Assembly (NCBI GenBank): GCA_018136815.1
Contig: CM030935.1
Location: forward strand, 1,996,388 to 2,060,387
From: Isochrysis galbana
Taxonomy: Eukaryota > Haptophyta > Isochrysidales > Isochrysidaceae
Direction: 5' to 3'
Length of the DNA: 64,000 bases
A program made the position numbers and the translations under genes. The notes under the pieces were generated by a model, which did not search any database, had not been told where the DNA came from, and worked only from the letters and a program-made list of their open reading frames with translations. Position 1 is the stretch's first letter. The number at the start of each line of letters is the position of its first letter. Positions 51,501 to 62,820 of this stretch are shown piece after piece.

Positions 51501-54500
51501 GTGGTGGGGTACGTAGCGATCCTCCGCCGATGAGACGAGGATAACATTTGTAAAACGCGAGAGTGCGTCTCCCTTCGAGAGTCGGTACAGAAACGTGTTG
51601 GAAGGCTCCTTTGCGTCCTTCAGCGAGAGCTCAGTCAGGCATTGCGCATGTTTCCACTTGCGCAGCCCCCACACACCGAGCTCCACGAGGAGATTGGAGG
51701 AGTACAGCATGCCGAGGTGCGGTCCAGACAAGGAGATATACGTATAGAGCATGGGGAGCAGTGGCTCTAGCTGCGGCTTGCGTAGAGCAGTTCGCGCGAT
51801 AATCGAACCGAACGAGTGGCAAATGAAGGAAACTCGCGAGATCATGCTCTCGATCGCCTCCGCACGGATGAAGTTTATCACTTCACGTGCGAGATTCTCA
51901 CCGAGTCGCTCAAAGGAAGAGGTTGCGGTGAACTCCTCGTTGGAGCTCGACATGAGAAAGCGCGCATTATCCTTGTCGGGTAGTAGGAGTGCCATGTGAT
52001 TGCGGAATCCGCGCAGATCCAATGAGCTACCTTGGAAGCCGTGGACGAAGATATACAAATGCACGGAGTTCTCGGACACCGCTGTTGACGAATTGCTCAT
52101 CCACGAGAGCCGCAACCGCGGTGCTTTGACCGGGTCGTTGTACGGACGCGGGACAGCCGTGGCGGGCAGATTACGTAACGATTCAACTTCCGGCCCACGA
52201 CCGTGAGTGTAGGACGTAAAGCTCGCGTTGCACCCAACGATCTCATCCGCAAGCGAGCGCTGTTCGGGCGGAACATCATACTTAATGGAGTGCCACTGCT
52301 CCATGAAAACACATTGGTTGTCGCTTTGAGTGTCACGTGGCACCTCTGACAGAGGAAGCGGTGGCAGACTGCGATAATATGCCGAAGCGCGGAGAGACCG
52401 CGCAATCGCGGTGGGCTGGAACTGAGAGGCTCCACTCATTGGCGTGTATGCCCGTTGCTCGAACAATCGCGTCTCGCGAAAATGTGACTCGCCGAATCGC
52501 TCAGCTCGCATGTCGAGGTAATGGTCCGAGAGCTCCGTGATAATTTCTCCCGGGCGATCCTCTGCAGCAGTGAGATACGCCTGCCACACACACCATACCT
52601 ATGCGCGCCCGGGAAGGTAGGGTTTAGGGTCAAGAATATGACCGTGATTCGCAAGACGACTCCCATGGACTAGCAGTCGTTGCATGTGAAGCACCAATCT
52701 CCGTGTCCCACTGTGGGCAACTTATGGCCATTGAATGGGCGGCCGGGCTTTCGCTGTGCTGCAGGCGGTGTTGAAGTGACCACTTGCCACCCCATCACCC
52801 TGGAAAACTCTCTTCGTGAGCGGGATGAGGAGCGCTAATCTAAGCCTAGCAATGGCTCACTGATCATAATCTACAAGAGTGGCCAATCGGTGCGTGTGAA
52901 TTTGACTAACCTGCGTGGAGAGAGAATTGAGTATGCCGAGGGCTTCGCGACCCAAACGCACCGCATCGATCCCAGCAACATACTCGACCCTCCGAGTGCG
53001 GCCAGCGGAAGAGTATGTGCCGGTATGACTGTGCAGAGGCGGAGCTAAGGCGTCTGCACTCTCATCAGGCCATAGCCCTGGGATGCGGTGGCCCATTCGC
53101 AGCCGCACGCGGGCGCTGATTTCGTCCGCCGCTGTTGACGCAGCTTCCAATTGAGCCGCCGACGGGAGATGCTGCTTGCTGCGGCGCGCAGTGCGATGGA
53201 TCGTCTCCTCGTGGCCACCTTGTCCCACAGGTGGAGTGGATATATCAGCCGCTTCAAGTCTCGACGTCTGCATCACGTGGGAGGTCTGCGAGGTGTCTAT
53301 CGAATCGATCACGATTGCCTCGGTGGGACGCACCTGCAGATGTGCACCGGACACTGCCGTGCCCGTTGTGGGGCCCCCGTGACTGACAGCAGTCCTAGCG
53401 CTCGTCCCAACATGGTGGCAGGATGATTCAGCCATTGAGGATGCTTGGAAGGAGGCTGATGCTAGAAGCTCTACACCCTTGGGCATGTGTGGCGGCAATA
53501 GCTCCAAGGAAGATGGGCTTTCGACGGCACTATTGGAGCGGGCTGCTATTGCATCGTCCAATGCCAGGCTCAAGCGTGCAATCGAGCCGGGGCGCACGGT
53601 ATTTGCGCATTGCGGACCACCCACACAGGGTTGCTCCGAGTTGTCAAGCAGCCCTGTGCTCTCCCCAGCACCGCTCTTCTGCACACCGCTCACCTCCAGT
53701 TGTTGCAAACGCCCCATCAGCATGGTGTGGGACCAGATAAGAGTGCGAACGTGAGCAGCGAGAGCGCACAAAGCCACCCGTAGCACGACAGCGTTGGCTT
53801 GGGAGTTCATGAGCTCTGCCTCGCCAGGGGGCGAGAGTGCAAGGGACAGCAGATGAGCCAATGCAGTGTTTGGCGAGGCGGCAGCAGCGACGGCAGCTGC
53901 TTGGCCTCTTTCGTTAGCCTTCCGGAACCAGTGGCCCGGGCCAGCTTGGCTGTGATTCTTGGACTCTGCCAAGTCCTCGAGGAGCCTCATTGGCGCTGAC
54001 CCCTCCTCACCAGGATCTCCATAGCTCTGGCGGTTACATGCAGGCCCCCTGCCATCGCCTTGGCTCTGCCGATCGCCCTGGGCACGCTGTGGACCACCGC
54101 CCAACCGTCGCGAAAAGCGCTTGCTCGAGCTCAATGGCGCTGGAGCAATGGCGACTCGCGAATGGCCGCTTTGAGGCGGGGTGATAACCTTGGAGCAAAC
54201 TATGGCTGAGTGCGTAAGGAGTGGCGCATAGCAGAAGTGCCACTCATCGAACGTGATTGGGAAGAAAGCGCTGCCGCCGCGGACCGGAACGCACAGGCGT
54301 AGCGTTTGCACCGCCACCTGCTTGAATAGGGTGCGTGACTGCTTCACTGGATCGGCCCCGGAATCCAATCGGAGCGAGGATCTAGCGTGCATGAGCCGGA
54401 TCTCCAAAAGCACAGGCTCGAGCACGAGTTGAGAGTCGCTGGCACTTGCATGATCGAGCGCGCTCAATCCGAGTTGCGCGTCCGCCGCCATCCCAGCTTG

Positions 54501-54839
54501 CGCCGAGCGAATGCTCTCGACAGATAGGTCAGTGCGGAATCGCACCACTGTCGACATTTTGATCTCCTGCTCGCAGTAGCGTACCCGGAAGGAGGGCATG
54601 CAGAACTCGGCCGTTTCGTTGATTACGTGGGCTGGGAGGTACGAGCCATCCGTCGGCGGGAGGTGCAGGCTCTCCTCAACTTCCTCGAATGCGAACGGCA
54701 GGCAAGGCCGCCTCGAGTGCTCGTTAGTGGCGCGCAGCCGGATCTGGTAGATGCCCTGTGAGAAGAGGTCAATGTTCTTGAAGCCGCCAAAGGTGAGGGC
54801 AATCTCGGTCGCTGTGACGAGCTCAGGCGTCTTGCTCAT
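51501..54839 (-). CDS. FAM135: FAM135 family protein with lipase-like domain, C-terminus lost in gap
   Basis: Exon 1 is 54839-52911 (643 residues). A 312-base intron with a GTTAGT donor follows. Exon 2 runs from 52598 to the gap at 51501. The N-terminus has the FAM135 (DUF3657) signature: KNIDLFSQGIYQIRLRA, LPAHVINETAEF, then MPSFRVRYCEQEI. The middle is long, low-complexity and serine-rich. Exon 2 carries the DUF676 alpha/beta-hydrolase: IFVHGFQGSSLDLRGFRNHM near residue 828, the nucleophile elbow CHSFGS near 904, SLSGPHLGML, and VSSAEDRYVPHH with the likely acid. The catalytic histidine would lie beyond the gap. The family is conserved in eukaryotes; the substrate is unknown. The in-frame stretch upstream of 54839 is hydrophobic low-complexity DNA, not protein. 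Confidence 0.87.
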
Positions 54840-55400
54840 GGCGGCCGTTTGGACCGACGCTGCCCTGACCCTGTCTGCCCCGCGTGCGACTGCGCGCCCG
54901 GGCGAAGAGGGCTGCAGGAGAGAGAGAAAGGGGAAAGGGGGAAGGGGGGGGGGGGGGGGGCGGACTGACCGCGAGGCGGCGTGGAGTGAGAGAAGAAGAA
55001 AGAGAAGAAGAGGGGGAGGAGAGAGAGAAGTCATTGGAGGAGAGGAGGGAGCGGCAAGGTGAGAGGCTTCCGATGGGGTGTTGAGAGAGGGGAGTCGGAG
55101 AGTGAAGAAAGCAGCAGTGGAGTAGGAGTAAAGGTTGTCCACACGACCGAAGAGAGGGCTCCTCGCGAGGAGAGCCAAGCACAAGGCTAGACGAGAGAGT
55201 AGTAGAGAGTCCAAACTGGAGAAGAGAAGAACAAAGGACAAAGGGGAAAATGGGAAGTGGAAGAGCGCCGCCGGAAGAAGCAAAGGAGGAGGTGCCTCAT
55301 AGAGTAGAGTACTACAAAAGGTACTCTAGAGCTAGAGTACTTTACTTTGCATAGATAGTCGGTGCCTAGCCAGTTCCTAGCACAATTGTTCTCCCCCTCG
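54840..55400 (-). promoter_or_regulatory. Upstream region of FAM135 with AGTACT motifs
   Basis: A pyrimidine-rich leader (in the direction of transcription) and a C-run at about 54947-54960 precede AGAGTAGAGTACTACAAAAGG (55302-55322), GTACTCTAGAGC and CTAGAGTACTTTAC (55321-55345). The same TAGAGTACT-type motif is found before the NOL8-like gene, at a comparable distance downstream of a CT-rich stretch. Confidence 0.45.
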
Positions 55401-55540
55401 GTATTTTGCCCCCTTGAGGCTTTAGGACCCCGAGTCAGGCATTGTGCTCAGCCCACATGTACTGGCCCGGCCTGCAACCAAAGGGTTGGGCGGCATTGAA
55501 GAGGGTTGTGTCTGTCGCTAACGCACCACGTGCCGGAGCC
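55401..55540. other. Spacer
   Basis: Nothing is recognised before the LINE insertion. Confidence 0.35.
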
Positions 55541-55555
55541 TGTACGGACTGTCAA

Positions 55556-56195
55556 AAAAAAACCTTTTAATATTCTCGCCTCCCCCGTGGCACTGACTCG
55601 CATATTCGTAGCCACGCCCCCTTCCCTTCCTCACCCTCATTCCCCGCCTTGCGGCAACTCCCCTCGTGCTCTACTTAGGGGCTCGGGATATGTGGGGGGT
55701 CCGAGCGGAGCTGTGTGCACTTGTCCTCAGCGGCGTGTTCTCCGCTCCCTCCTGTGCCACTGAGTGACCTGTTTGTTTTTAAAGTTGTTCCATGGCCCCT
55801 TGGCTTTGTGTGCGCGGCGTTCCTCTTAGATGACCTATAGTGATCGATCGCGTTCTTAGATGGTAAGTTCCCTCGGGCCGACGCTTCATGTTATGCGAGT
55901 CTTTCAGCGAGGCCAAGTGCTTTTGCTACGAGGCGGGTGTTTTCGCTCAGTTGTAGTCTACCTTTCTCGTTTTCAATGAATACGGGGGCGCTGAGTTCTA
56001 GCGATTTCTTGAGTTTGGGCTTTCTCCCTTGAGCGGCTTTGTGCGTGCGTGCAGAGCAGTGCGCTTTTGGCGGGGTGAGGCCCCTGACTAATGTAGTGAA
56101 TCTCACTAGTGTAGACTCTAGGATAGGTATGTAGTGGTATTCGTGTGACTCAAATTCTACTCTGTAGAAGTCTCTTAGTATGTATTTCCACGCTA
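55556..56195 (-). mobile_element. 5'-truncated LINE with end of ORF, 3' region and target-site duplication
   Basis: TGTACGGACTGTCAA at 55541-55555 and 56196-56210 is the duplication. On the minus strand the open frame starts inside a coding sequence, AWKYILRDFYRVEFESHEYH, then YIPILESTLVRFTTLVRGL. It ends QGRKPKLKKSLE ... LVAKALGLAERLA and a stop at about 55891. The 3' region follows, ending AATATTAAAAGGTTTTTTTT. Truncation at the 5' side together with the duplication is classic target-primed reverse transcription. The frame is intact over 100 codons, so the copy is probably young. Confidence 0.85.
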
Positions 56196-56302
56196 TGTAC
56201 GGACTGTCAATATCAATATCGGGAGCATCTCAATCCTCGGGCGCATCTCACATCTCATCTCAATCCCTGTCACTTTGTTCTTCAGTCTTCAGCAAGGTCC
56301 CC

Positions 56303-58060
56303 ACTAATCTTATGATTGGTCGCCATGGAGGGGGTCCTCGCCCCCCCCCCCCCCCCCACTCTCTCGACTCCCCTCATGGGGGGCGAGAACCATCCACCCC
56401 CCTGCTAAACCTACTTTTATAAGTGGGGGTCAATGAGGGCCTCGCGCCCCCCTCTCTCCATCGCGGACACCGGACACCCCCCGGGGTGGGCCCGTATATT
56501 CAACCTCAGCCCCTGCCCTCTGGCAGGGGCTGGGCAATCATCATCCTGGCCCAGACCCTTCGTGGGCGCGGGCCGCGACTCGCACTCCCACGCCCATACT
56601 GGGCCTGCCCTCGAGCTGACTCCCCCCCCTCCCCTGGTCGCCAGGCATACAGAGGCCGCAGGGAGGCCCCAATGGCCAGCGTGGCAAGCGTGGGAGATGC
56701 AGGGGGGGCCAGGGGCTGAGCCCCAGCCTCCACTGCCCCCTGAGCTGCCCTTGCTGGCCCTCTGGGAGCCCCCAAAGGCCCTCTGAGAGCAGGCCGTGGC
56801 GCGCCGCATGGCGACGCGCCGCAGGCCGCAGGGAGAGGGGTGGAGGAGAATGCAGAGAGGGAGAGGGGGGGTTTTGCACCCCCCCCCGATGGAGTGCGGT
56901 AAGAAACGGGCCCCGTTTGCGTTAGCAAACGGGCGAAGGGGGGCGGCTGGCGACAGGAGGAAGAGAGGAAGGGAGTGGCTCAAGACGTCCTTGTGGCAGG
57001 TATCGGGGGGCGCAGTCATTTATTTCTTCGAGGACTGCTCGCGGCGCGAGCTGTAAGGGCCGTTCTGCTTCTCGACGAGAGGTCCCTCCCCCCCCCCGGT
57101 GTTTTTCCCCGGAGAGTCGGCCGGCGTCGACCGGTCCGCCTCAATGGGTTTCCCCTCATTGTAACTTGTGGGGAGTTATAATGGGAGCCGGGGGTTTGCG
57201 AGGGGGGAGATTTGAAGGGATGCATATGTGTATGTGTCTGTGCCACCACTTCAAGGCGTGCGGGCAGGTGCGCTGAGGGGTGTCGTGATAGTACCGGGCT
57301 AGTGGGAGTAGTGGTACTAACGCTCATTTGTTTTATTACCATCCACCCCCCTGCGCTACCTCCTCTTGGCATGCAGGGGGGGCTCATCCAGACTCCAAAC
57401 TGCCCAGACTCTCCCTGAGACCTGAGAGTCGGGCACAGATCGCACGCCCTGGCCCGCGTTGGCTAGCTTGTCGCTCTGACCAACCCCTCCTCCCCCTGGG
57501 CTCCCCTGATCCCTGATCAGGACCCCCCAGCCAGCTCCAGTCGACCGGCAGGGGCGCGAGAACCAGCGAGGGAGAGGCAGGAGGGGCCAGGGCCGTGCCC
57601 TAGCCTCACCTGCCCCCTGAGTTGTGCTCCCAGGCCCCTGCAGGCCTCCTGGGGACCTGAAGAGGGGCCGCAGGCGCGCGCCATGGGCCCGAGCCGCAGG
57701 GAAGAGAGGAGGAAGAGGGAATAAGAGGGAGGGGAGGGGGGAGCGGGGGAGCGGCAGCTCTCCCCTCCGGCGTTAGTTAACGTGTCTTCTCGCCCTGTTT
57801 AGGTAGCAGAGAAGACGGGGGCGCTAGAGCCTGGAGAGAAGGGCCGCGGCTCGCCGCGGCCACTCGCTTCGGCGAGAGTGATTGCAGCGCTCTGGGCTCC
57901 TATTTCACGAGTGCCCCCCCCCCCCCCCCCGCCCCCGCGTTAACTTTACCCGAAAGGGGTTTTCCCACAACGTGGACTCGAGGAGAGGACGCGCTAGGGT
58001 GCGCGGGGTCGGTGCTCGCGGTCGGTGCGCTACGATACGCATACCCCCCCCCCCCCCCCG
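56303..58060 (+). mobile_element. Family II-related retroposon split by a family III insertion
   Basis: The parts 56303-56405 and 57355-58060 join into one element collinear with 1346-1636 and 9990-11450. It contains GGGGGGCGAGAACCA, the CTCCAGTCGACC block, CGTGTCTTCTCGCCC and the family II preinsertion site GGGCTCCTATTTCACGAGTG at 57893. It stops after about 58030 without the GGTTGGCTAGG tail, replaced by C runs. Confidence 0.7.
56406..57337 (-). mobile_element. Family III retroposon, complete, with target-site duplication
   Basis: The 17-base duplication ACCATCCACCCCCCTGC is at 56389-56405 and 57338-57354. On the minus strand it starts with the LINE-shared head (GAGCGTTAGTACCACTACTCC). It includes the short frame reading KSPPSQTPGSHYNSPQVTM then RRTGRRRPTLRGKTPGGG, runs through the GC-rich body also found at 25900-26300, and ends CTTATAAAAGTAGGTTTA. 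At 932 bases it is the reference copy. It lacks reverse transcriptase, so it is likely mobilised by the LINE whose head it shares. Confidence 0.88.
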
Positions 58061-58493
58061 CCCGCCCGCCATCGGCTAAGTGAAGCCGCCGGTATTCCCA
58101 GTTGTAATTATTATTTATTCAGTGGCCAGTGGCCAGTGGTAGTGCTAGTGTCTAGTGTCTAAAGGTGGCACGGGCCGTGGCTCGTGGCTCGTGCGCACCT
58201 GTGTTGTCGTGGCGCCCTCTCGCGGGCGCTTCGGTGGCGCGGCGTCGGTCAGGAGCCGATCGTCCGTCGCGGCGGCGGCGAGGTGGGCGGCAGGGGAGGA
58301 GGGGAGCGGCGCGCGCTCCATGACCTATCGGCTATCGGTTTATAGATAGTTGTTAAAAGAGTAAGGAGTGACGAGAATTTGGGGTGTGGGCGATGGCGTG
58401 AGTCAGTACCGTCAGTGCGATGGGGCCCCTTGTAGCTAGCAGACGGAAGCTTCAATCCTACAAATCGTTTTGTTTTAACGCTTGCCACGATCG
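58061..58493. other. Spacer, short repeats only
   Basis: The stretch contains GTGGCCA and GTCTAGT short tandem units (58121-58160) and a GGAGCGGCGCGCGCTCCATG string resembling the ATG-GAG-CGC frame start of the hairpin-head elements. No gene is seen. Confidence 0.4.
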
Positions 58494-58835
58494 TTAATTA
58501 CCATCACATGCTAAATACTCTAGACATTTACGCACGTATACGAACACATAGCACGGCAGGCGGGCGTCCAGCCAACGTGAGACGACAACGCATAGCGCAT
58601 CACATTGAGAGACCAGCAGCAGCAACCCCACACACAAATCCAGGTTCCCTGTTTGCTTGACGGCGGTGCACGTGGCACCGCATTTGCTGTCCTCACGGGT
58701 GCGAAATGTCAAGTAGCCTATCATTGCCCCTAAACCAACCAGAAAAGCTGCGTGGCTCGCGCTGTCGCCACCGTCGACGACAGGACCGTGGGCACGATCT
58801 CCAAACTGGCAAATAGCGGGGAAAGGCCATCGCAT
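58494..58835 (-). CDS. Small possible membrane protein, doubtful
   Basis: An ATG-started 113-codon frame lies on the minus strand just downstream of BFR1. It contains two hydrophobic stretches, FLVGLGAMIGYLTF and LDLCVGLLLLVSQC. I recognise no family. Because it begins 67 bases beyond the BFR1 stop on the same strand, it may simply be BFR1 3' untranslated sequence. Confidence 0.25.
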   Translation of the reverse strand: MRWPFPAICQFGDRAHGPVVDGGDSASHAAFLVGLGAMIGYLTFRTREDSKCGATCTAVKQTGNLDLCVGLLLLVSQCDALCVVVSRWLDARLPCYVFVYVRKCLEYLACDGN

Positions 58836-58901
58836 GTAAACAACAGCACGAGAACCTAGCCCAATCCATGACCAAAGCTAGTTGGACCCCTCCTAGAAAA
58901 A

Positions 58902-60175
58902 TCAGAAGCCGAATGCTTCCATCAGATCGTCGGCGGTCGCATCGCCACCGTTGACGTCAACCTCGTCTGGGTCAAATTTGAACATCCCTCCCGCTAGCCT
59001 CTTCTCGGTTGCCTTGAATCCGACAGCCGCGACCGCCTCTATCATCTTGTCTGATGTCGGGAAGCCCGGTGATCCGACCATCTTCGCCGTTTTCTTCTCA
59101 AGGTTGATCGTGACCGAGATGATGCCATCCAAACCCTTGATGGCCGCCTCAATCTTGTCGGCGTCAGCCTGGGATGACATGTCCGGGATGTCCAGCGCGG
59201 TGTCGGCCGTCGGCGGAGCGTCCTTGTCCTTTTTCGGCGGCGCCGGTGGCGCGGCCTCCCCCCCAAGGTTCAGGCCGACCTTGACGGTGGTTTCCGAGGT
59301 GGCCTGGATGGTGATGAGATCAGGAGAGCCATTGCCAGCCGCTGCCGCCACTGCAGGCGCCTGCTCCGGCGCCTCCTGCTCACCCGAGTCATCCTCGGCG
59401 TTGCTGCCGCCGGCGTCGCCCGCGTCGCCGAAGCCGAAGGCATCCATCAGGTCGTCAGCGGTGGCGTCGCCACCGTTCACGTCGACCTCATCGGGATCGA
59501 ACTTGAACATGCCTCCGGCGAGGCGCTTCTCGGTCGCCTTGAAGCCAGCCTTGGCGGCAGCCTCGATCATCTGAGCCGAGGTGGGGAAGCCAGGGGCGCC
59601 CACCATCTTGGCCGACTTCTTCGAGAGGTCGATAGTGACAGAAATGATGCCGTCGAGCGCCTTGATGGCGGCCTCGATCTTGTCAGCATCCGCCTGGCTT
59701 GCCATGCTGTCGATCTGTAGCGCGGTGTCGGCCGTCGGCGGAGCATCCTTGTCCTTCTTTGGCGGGGCAGGCGCTGGCGCAGGGGCCTCCTCGGCAACCT
59801 CCTCAACATCATCGCCGCCAGCCTCGCCGCCCATGTCGCCGAAGCCGAAGGCGTCCATCAGGTCGTCAGCGGTGGCGTCGCCACCGTTCACGTCGACCTC
59901 ATCGGGATCGAACTTGAACATGCCACCGGCAAGGCGCTTCTCTGTCGCCTTGAAGCCAGCCTTTGAAACCGCCTCGATCATCTGGTCCGAGGTGGGAAAG
60001 CCGGGCGAGCCGACCATCTTGGCCGTCTTCTTCGTCAAGTCAATGGTGACCGAGATGATTCCCTGCAGCGCTTTGATGGCCGCTTCCACCTTATCAGCGT
60101 CTGCCTGGCTGTTCATGTTCTCAATGTCGAGGGCGGTGTCCGCAGTCGGAGGGGCGTCCTTGTCTTTCTTGCCGG
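58902..60175 (-). repeat. Three tandem HMA-like coding modules
   Basis: The modules lie at about 60175-59835, 59770-59425 and 59245-58902. Modules one and two are nearly identical in DNA over about 125 bases (compare 59428-59550 with 59834-59956), while module three carries more synonymous changes. This suggests recent gene conversion or duplication between the first two. Confidence 0.75.
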
Positions 60176-62140
60176 CATCAGCGGCCGGAGCGGCCGCGGC
60201 GCTCGCCGGCTTCTTCTTCTCCTTGGGCGGCGCCGTCTTGAGCCACTCGCGCTTAGCGAGGAGATCGGCGTGCAGGGCCGGGCAGTCCTCAGTTGTAGCC
60301 GGTGCGCTGAATCCAAGCTTGGCGAAGGAGGCGAGCGCCTCCGGCGCATGTGAAAGCTTCATTGACTTGGGCTTCACCGGCGCCGCGCCAGCGCCACCCT
60401 TCTTCTTGCCCTTCTTGGAGCGAAGAGCGGCGAAGTAATCATCGTCGTCGTCGCGCTTGATGATCTTAGCGCCCTTTGGAACAGAGTCGGCGCTCACCTC
60501 CTTCTTGACCTCCGAAACGGCCTCTTTCTTGGGCAGGTACTTCTCCACGTACGCAATGAGCTGCTCACAGATATACTTCTCCTCCTCCCAAGGGTCGCGC
60601 TTTGCCTCCTCCTCCTCCCTCGCCTTCTTCCAGGCCTCGCGCTCAGCCTCGCGCGCGGCATTTCGCGCCTCCCACTCCCGCTGCTTCTGCTCGCGAACCG
60701 CCTTGGTGTAGGCAATCCACTCCTTGCGCTGCTCGTTGAACTCGTCACGAATCTTCCGAACCTCCTCTCGGATGGCGTTCATCTCCTTGCGGAGCTCGTC
60801 GCGCTCCTTGTACAACGCAGGCAAGTCGGACTTCTTAGCATCTTCCTTGGCCTTGGCCGCGTCCATTTGCGCACGCCATTTCTCCTCCTCCTCCTTGGAG
60901 GCGTTCAGCTCGGCGTTCTTGGCCTTGAGCTGTGTATACAGCTCATTGTGGTGCTCTTTCACGCCACGGAGCGCCTCCTGAGAAGCATCGATCAGACATA
61001 TTAATCTCCAGTCCCGGCGCACAGAGCTCCAAGTCACCTGGCTACGGGCGTGCACACCTGCGCTTCGTCGTACTGCTTGATCATCGGCTTGTTTGCTGAG
61101 AGCCGCTTGATCTCGTCGATGATCCGCTTGTCATCCTTCACTGAGGTTGAGGTGGTCTGTTGCTGATGCTCTAGCGCCTGCCACATGCAGGAGCCGGGAA
61201 ATGTGAGACTCGTTCGCATTCAAAGGGTAAGAGGCGGACGTGGCCGCGGGACCCCACCGTTGATCCGCTACACGCAGTTCGAGCATGCAGATGGGGCAGA
61301 CAGGCAAGGAGCCGGGAAATTGTGAGGCTCGTTCGGATTCAACGTATCAGAGGCAGACGCGGCCGCGGGACCACCACACTCTGTAGGTCTGCAACACGCA
61401 GTCCGAGCGCGAAGACGGGGCAGACAGGCAGAGTGCAGTCTAAGCCACACCTTGATCCTGCGGTCAATGTCCTCGACTGAGTAGCACTGTAATTCCGCCT
61501 TCAGGCGCTGCGTCAAGTCAGTCTGTTGCTTCTTCAGCTCATCGGCAGCCGATATTTGGTCGAAGATGCTGCGCTTCTCCTGTAACGGAAGGAGGCGCCG
61601 AAGGAGGCTAAGTAGGAGTCGATGGGCAGCTTGCTAAAAAGTGCGGCATCCGTACCTGCAGGAGACGGCGAGACTCGGCCTTCACGGCGGTGAACTTGTT
61701 GCGCGCGGAAGTGTACTCGGCATTCTCACTGGGTTGATTGCGGTTCTCGACGATCGCCTTGATCTGCTCGAGGCGCTCCTGCTTCTCGACGAGTTTGGTG
61801 TCCTGCTCCGAGAGGCGAGACTTGAGGAGCGCGTCGTCCGGCTTTGGCACCTTCTTCATCTCCTTGATGCCCTCCGCCTTGACGGCGGTGGCCTCGGCCG
61901 CAGGAGCCTGCATCGGTGGCAGGCGGCTCAGATTGCCGTCTCGCGCTCGCACGCTCGCAGGGGCGCAGGCCGCGCTGCTGGGCAGCAGGGCGGGGCTCTT
62001 TCCCGCCTGTGCGCAGCGTTACGCAGCAGGGGGTGGGCTGTGGGTGTGTGGGCGGCGGTTGGTGGCTGCGCGTCGGCAGGCTGGCGAGGGGGCGCTCGTC
62101 TCACCGTATCTGCCGCCTCCTTCTTCTTGTCCTCTGCCAT
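58902..62140 (-). CDS. BFR1: BFR1-family mRNP protein with three C-terminal HMA-like repeats
   Basis: Five exons, 62140-62105, 61907-61656, 61579-61451, 61177-61058 and 60977-58902, all GT-AG and phase 0, encode 870 residues. Residues 1-330 form the long charged coiled coil of BFR1 (SRLSEQDTKLVEKQERLEQI, RIIDEIKRLSANKPMI, KKSDLPALYKERDELRKEM). YICEQLIAYVEKYLPKKEA and HAPEALASFAKLGF follow, also family features. Yeast Bfr1 binds polysome-associated mRNPs at the ER. From residue about 448 on, three modules of about 110 residues follow. Each has KKDKDAPPTADTALDI, a helix ADADKVEAAIKAL, strands GIISVTIDLTKKTAKMVG, helix SDQMIEAVSKAGFKATEKR, then FDPDEVDVNGGDATADDLMD and AFGF. The helix/strand order and GxxxVxVxL pattern resemble heavy-metal-associated domains, but the metal-binding CxxC is absent. 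Confidence 0.88.
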
Positions 62141-62500
62141 GGAGTGTGTGTGTGGTGTGCTGTGTGCGGAGTGGGGGAGAGCTGCTGCACGCGGCGCCGC
62201 GCGGAGGGAGAGAGAGAAGAGACCAGGGAGCAGGGAGGAGAGAGGGAGGGGGGGGGAGAGAGAGTGAGAGAGGCAGTGCAGAGAGCTGTGAGTGCGTATG
62301 TTGGGTAGAAGGTAAAACGAGAGGGAGAGAGAAAAGAGAGAGATGAGGCAGAGGCAAGAGAGTGCGCGAGAGAGGAGTGCGGTTCAAGTCGCAGCAGAGA
62401 AGAAATCGCCGCGCGATGGGTTAGAGAGCGCGCGTGGGGAGGGCGGCGGGGCGGCGAGGGGTGGCGAGGAGGCAGGCGGCGCGCGGGCGCATCTTCCACG
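62141..62500 (-). promoter_or_regulatory. Upstream region of BFR1
   Basis: On the coding strand this is CT-rich with TCTCTC runs (62205-62345), the same leader composition as upstream of the NOL8-like and FAM135 genes. No AGTACT palindrome was seen. Confidence 0.35.
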
Positions 62501-62820
62501 TCGTCCCTCTTCCCCCCCCCTCCCCCCCCCCCCTCTCCCCCCTTCTCGCCTCCTCCCCTCTCCCCCCCCCTCTCCCCGCTCTCCCCGCCCTCTCCCCCCC
62601 TCCGGTTCTTTCTCCTGCGGACCCCCCCCCCCCCCCCCCCCCCCCCCCTAGAGCAAGACCCACCCGCGGGGGGCGCGAGGGAGTCCCCCCCCTCCCTCCC
62701 CCCTCCTCCCCCCCTCCCTTCCCCTCCCCCCCCTCCCCCTCCCCCCTCTCTCCCCCCTTCCCGAGTCGAGGGCCACTGCCGACGGCCCCGCCGACGGGAT
62801 CCCTCCTCCCCTTACCCTGT
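62501..62820 (+). repeat. Extreme C-rich tract
   Basis: Almost continuous C runs separated by T or G occur, including 24 or more consecutive C residues at about 62622-62648. The complementary strand is G-rich and could form quadruplexes. The proline frames across it are artefacts. Confidence 0.8.

Noticed and set aside
54842-55283. In-frame N-terminal extension of FAM135
   Set aside because: The 147 codons upstream of the ATG at 54839 are hydrophobic low-complexity translation of CT-rich leader. The conserved FAM135 domain begins right after the chosen ATG.
59581-60438. 285-codon plus-strand open frame antisense to BFR1
   Set aside because: It is a shadow of the GC-rich BFR1 coding strand. 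The opposite strand has clear family motifs and phase-consistent introns, while this one repeats serine/alanine strings that mirror the modules.
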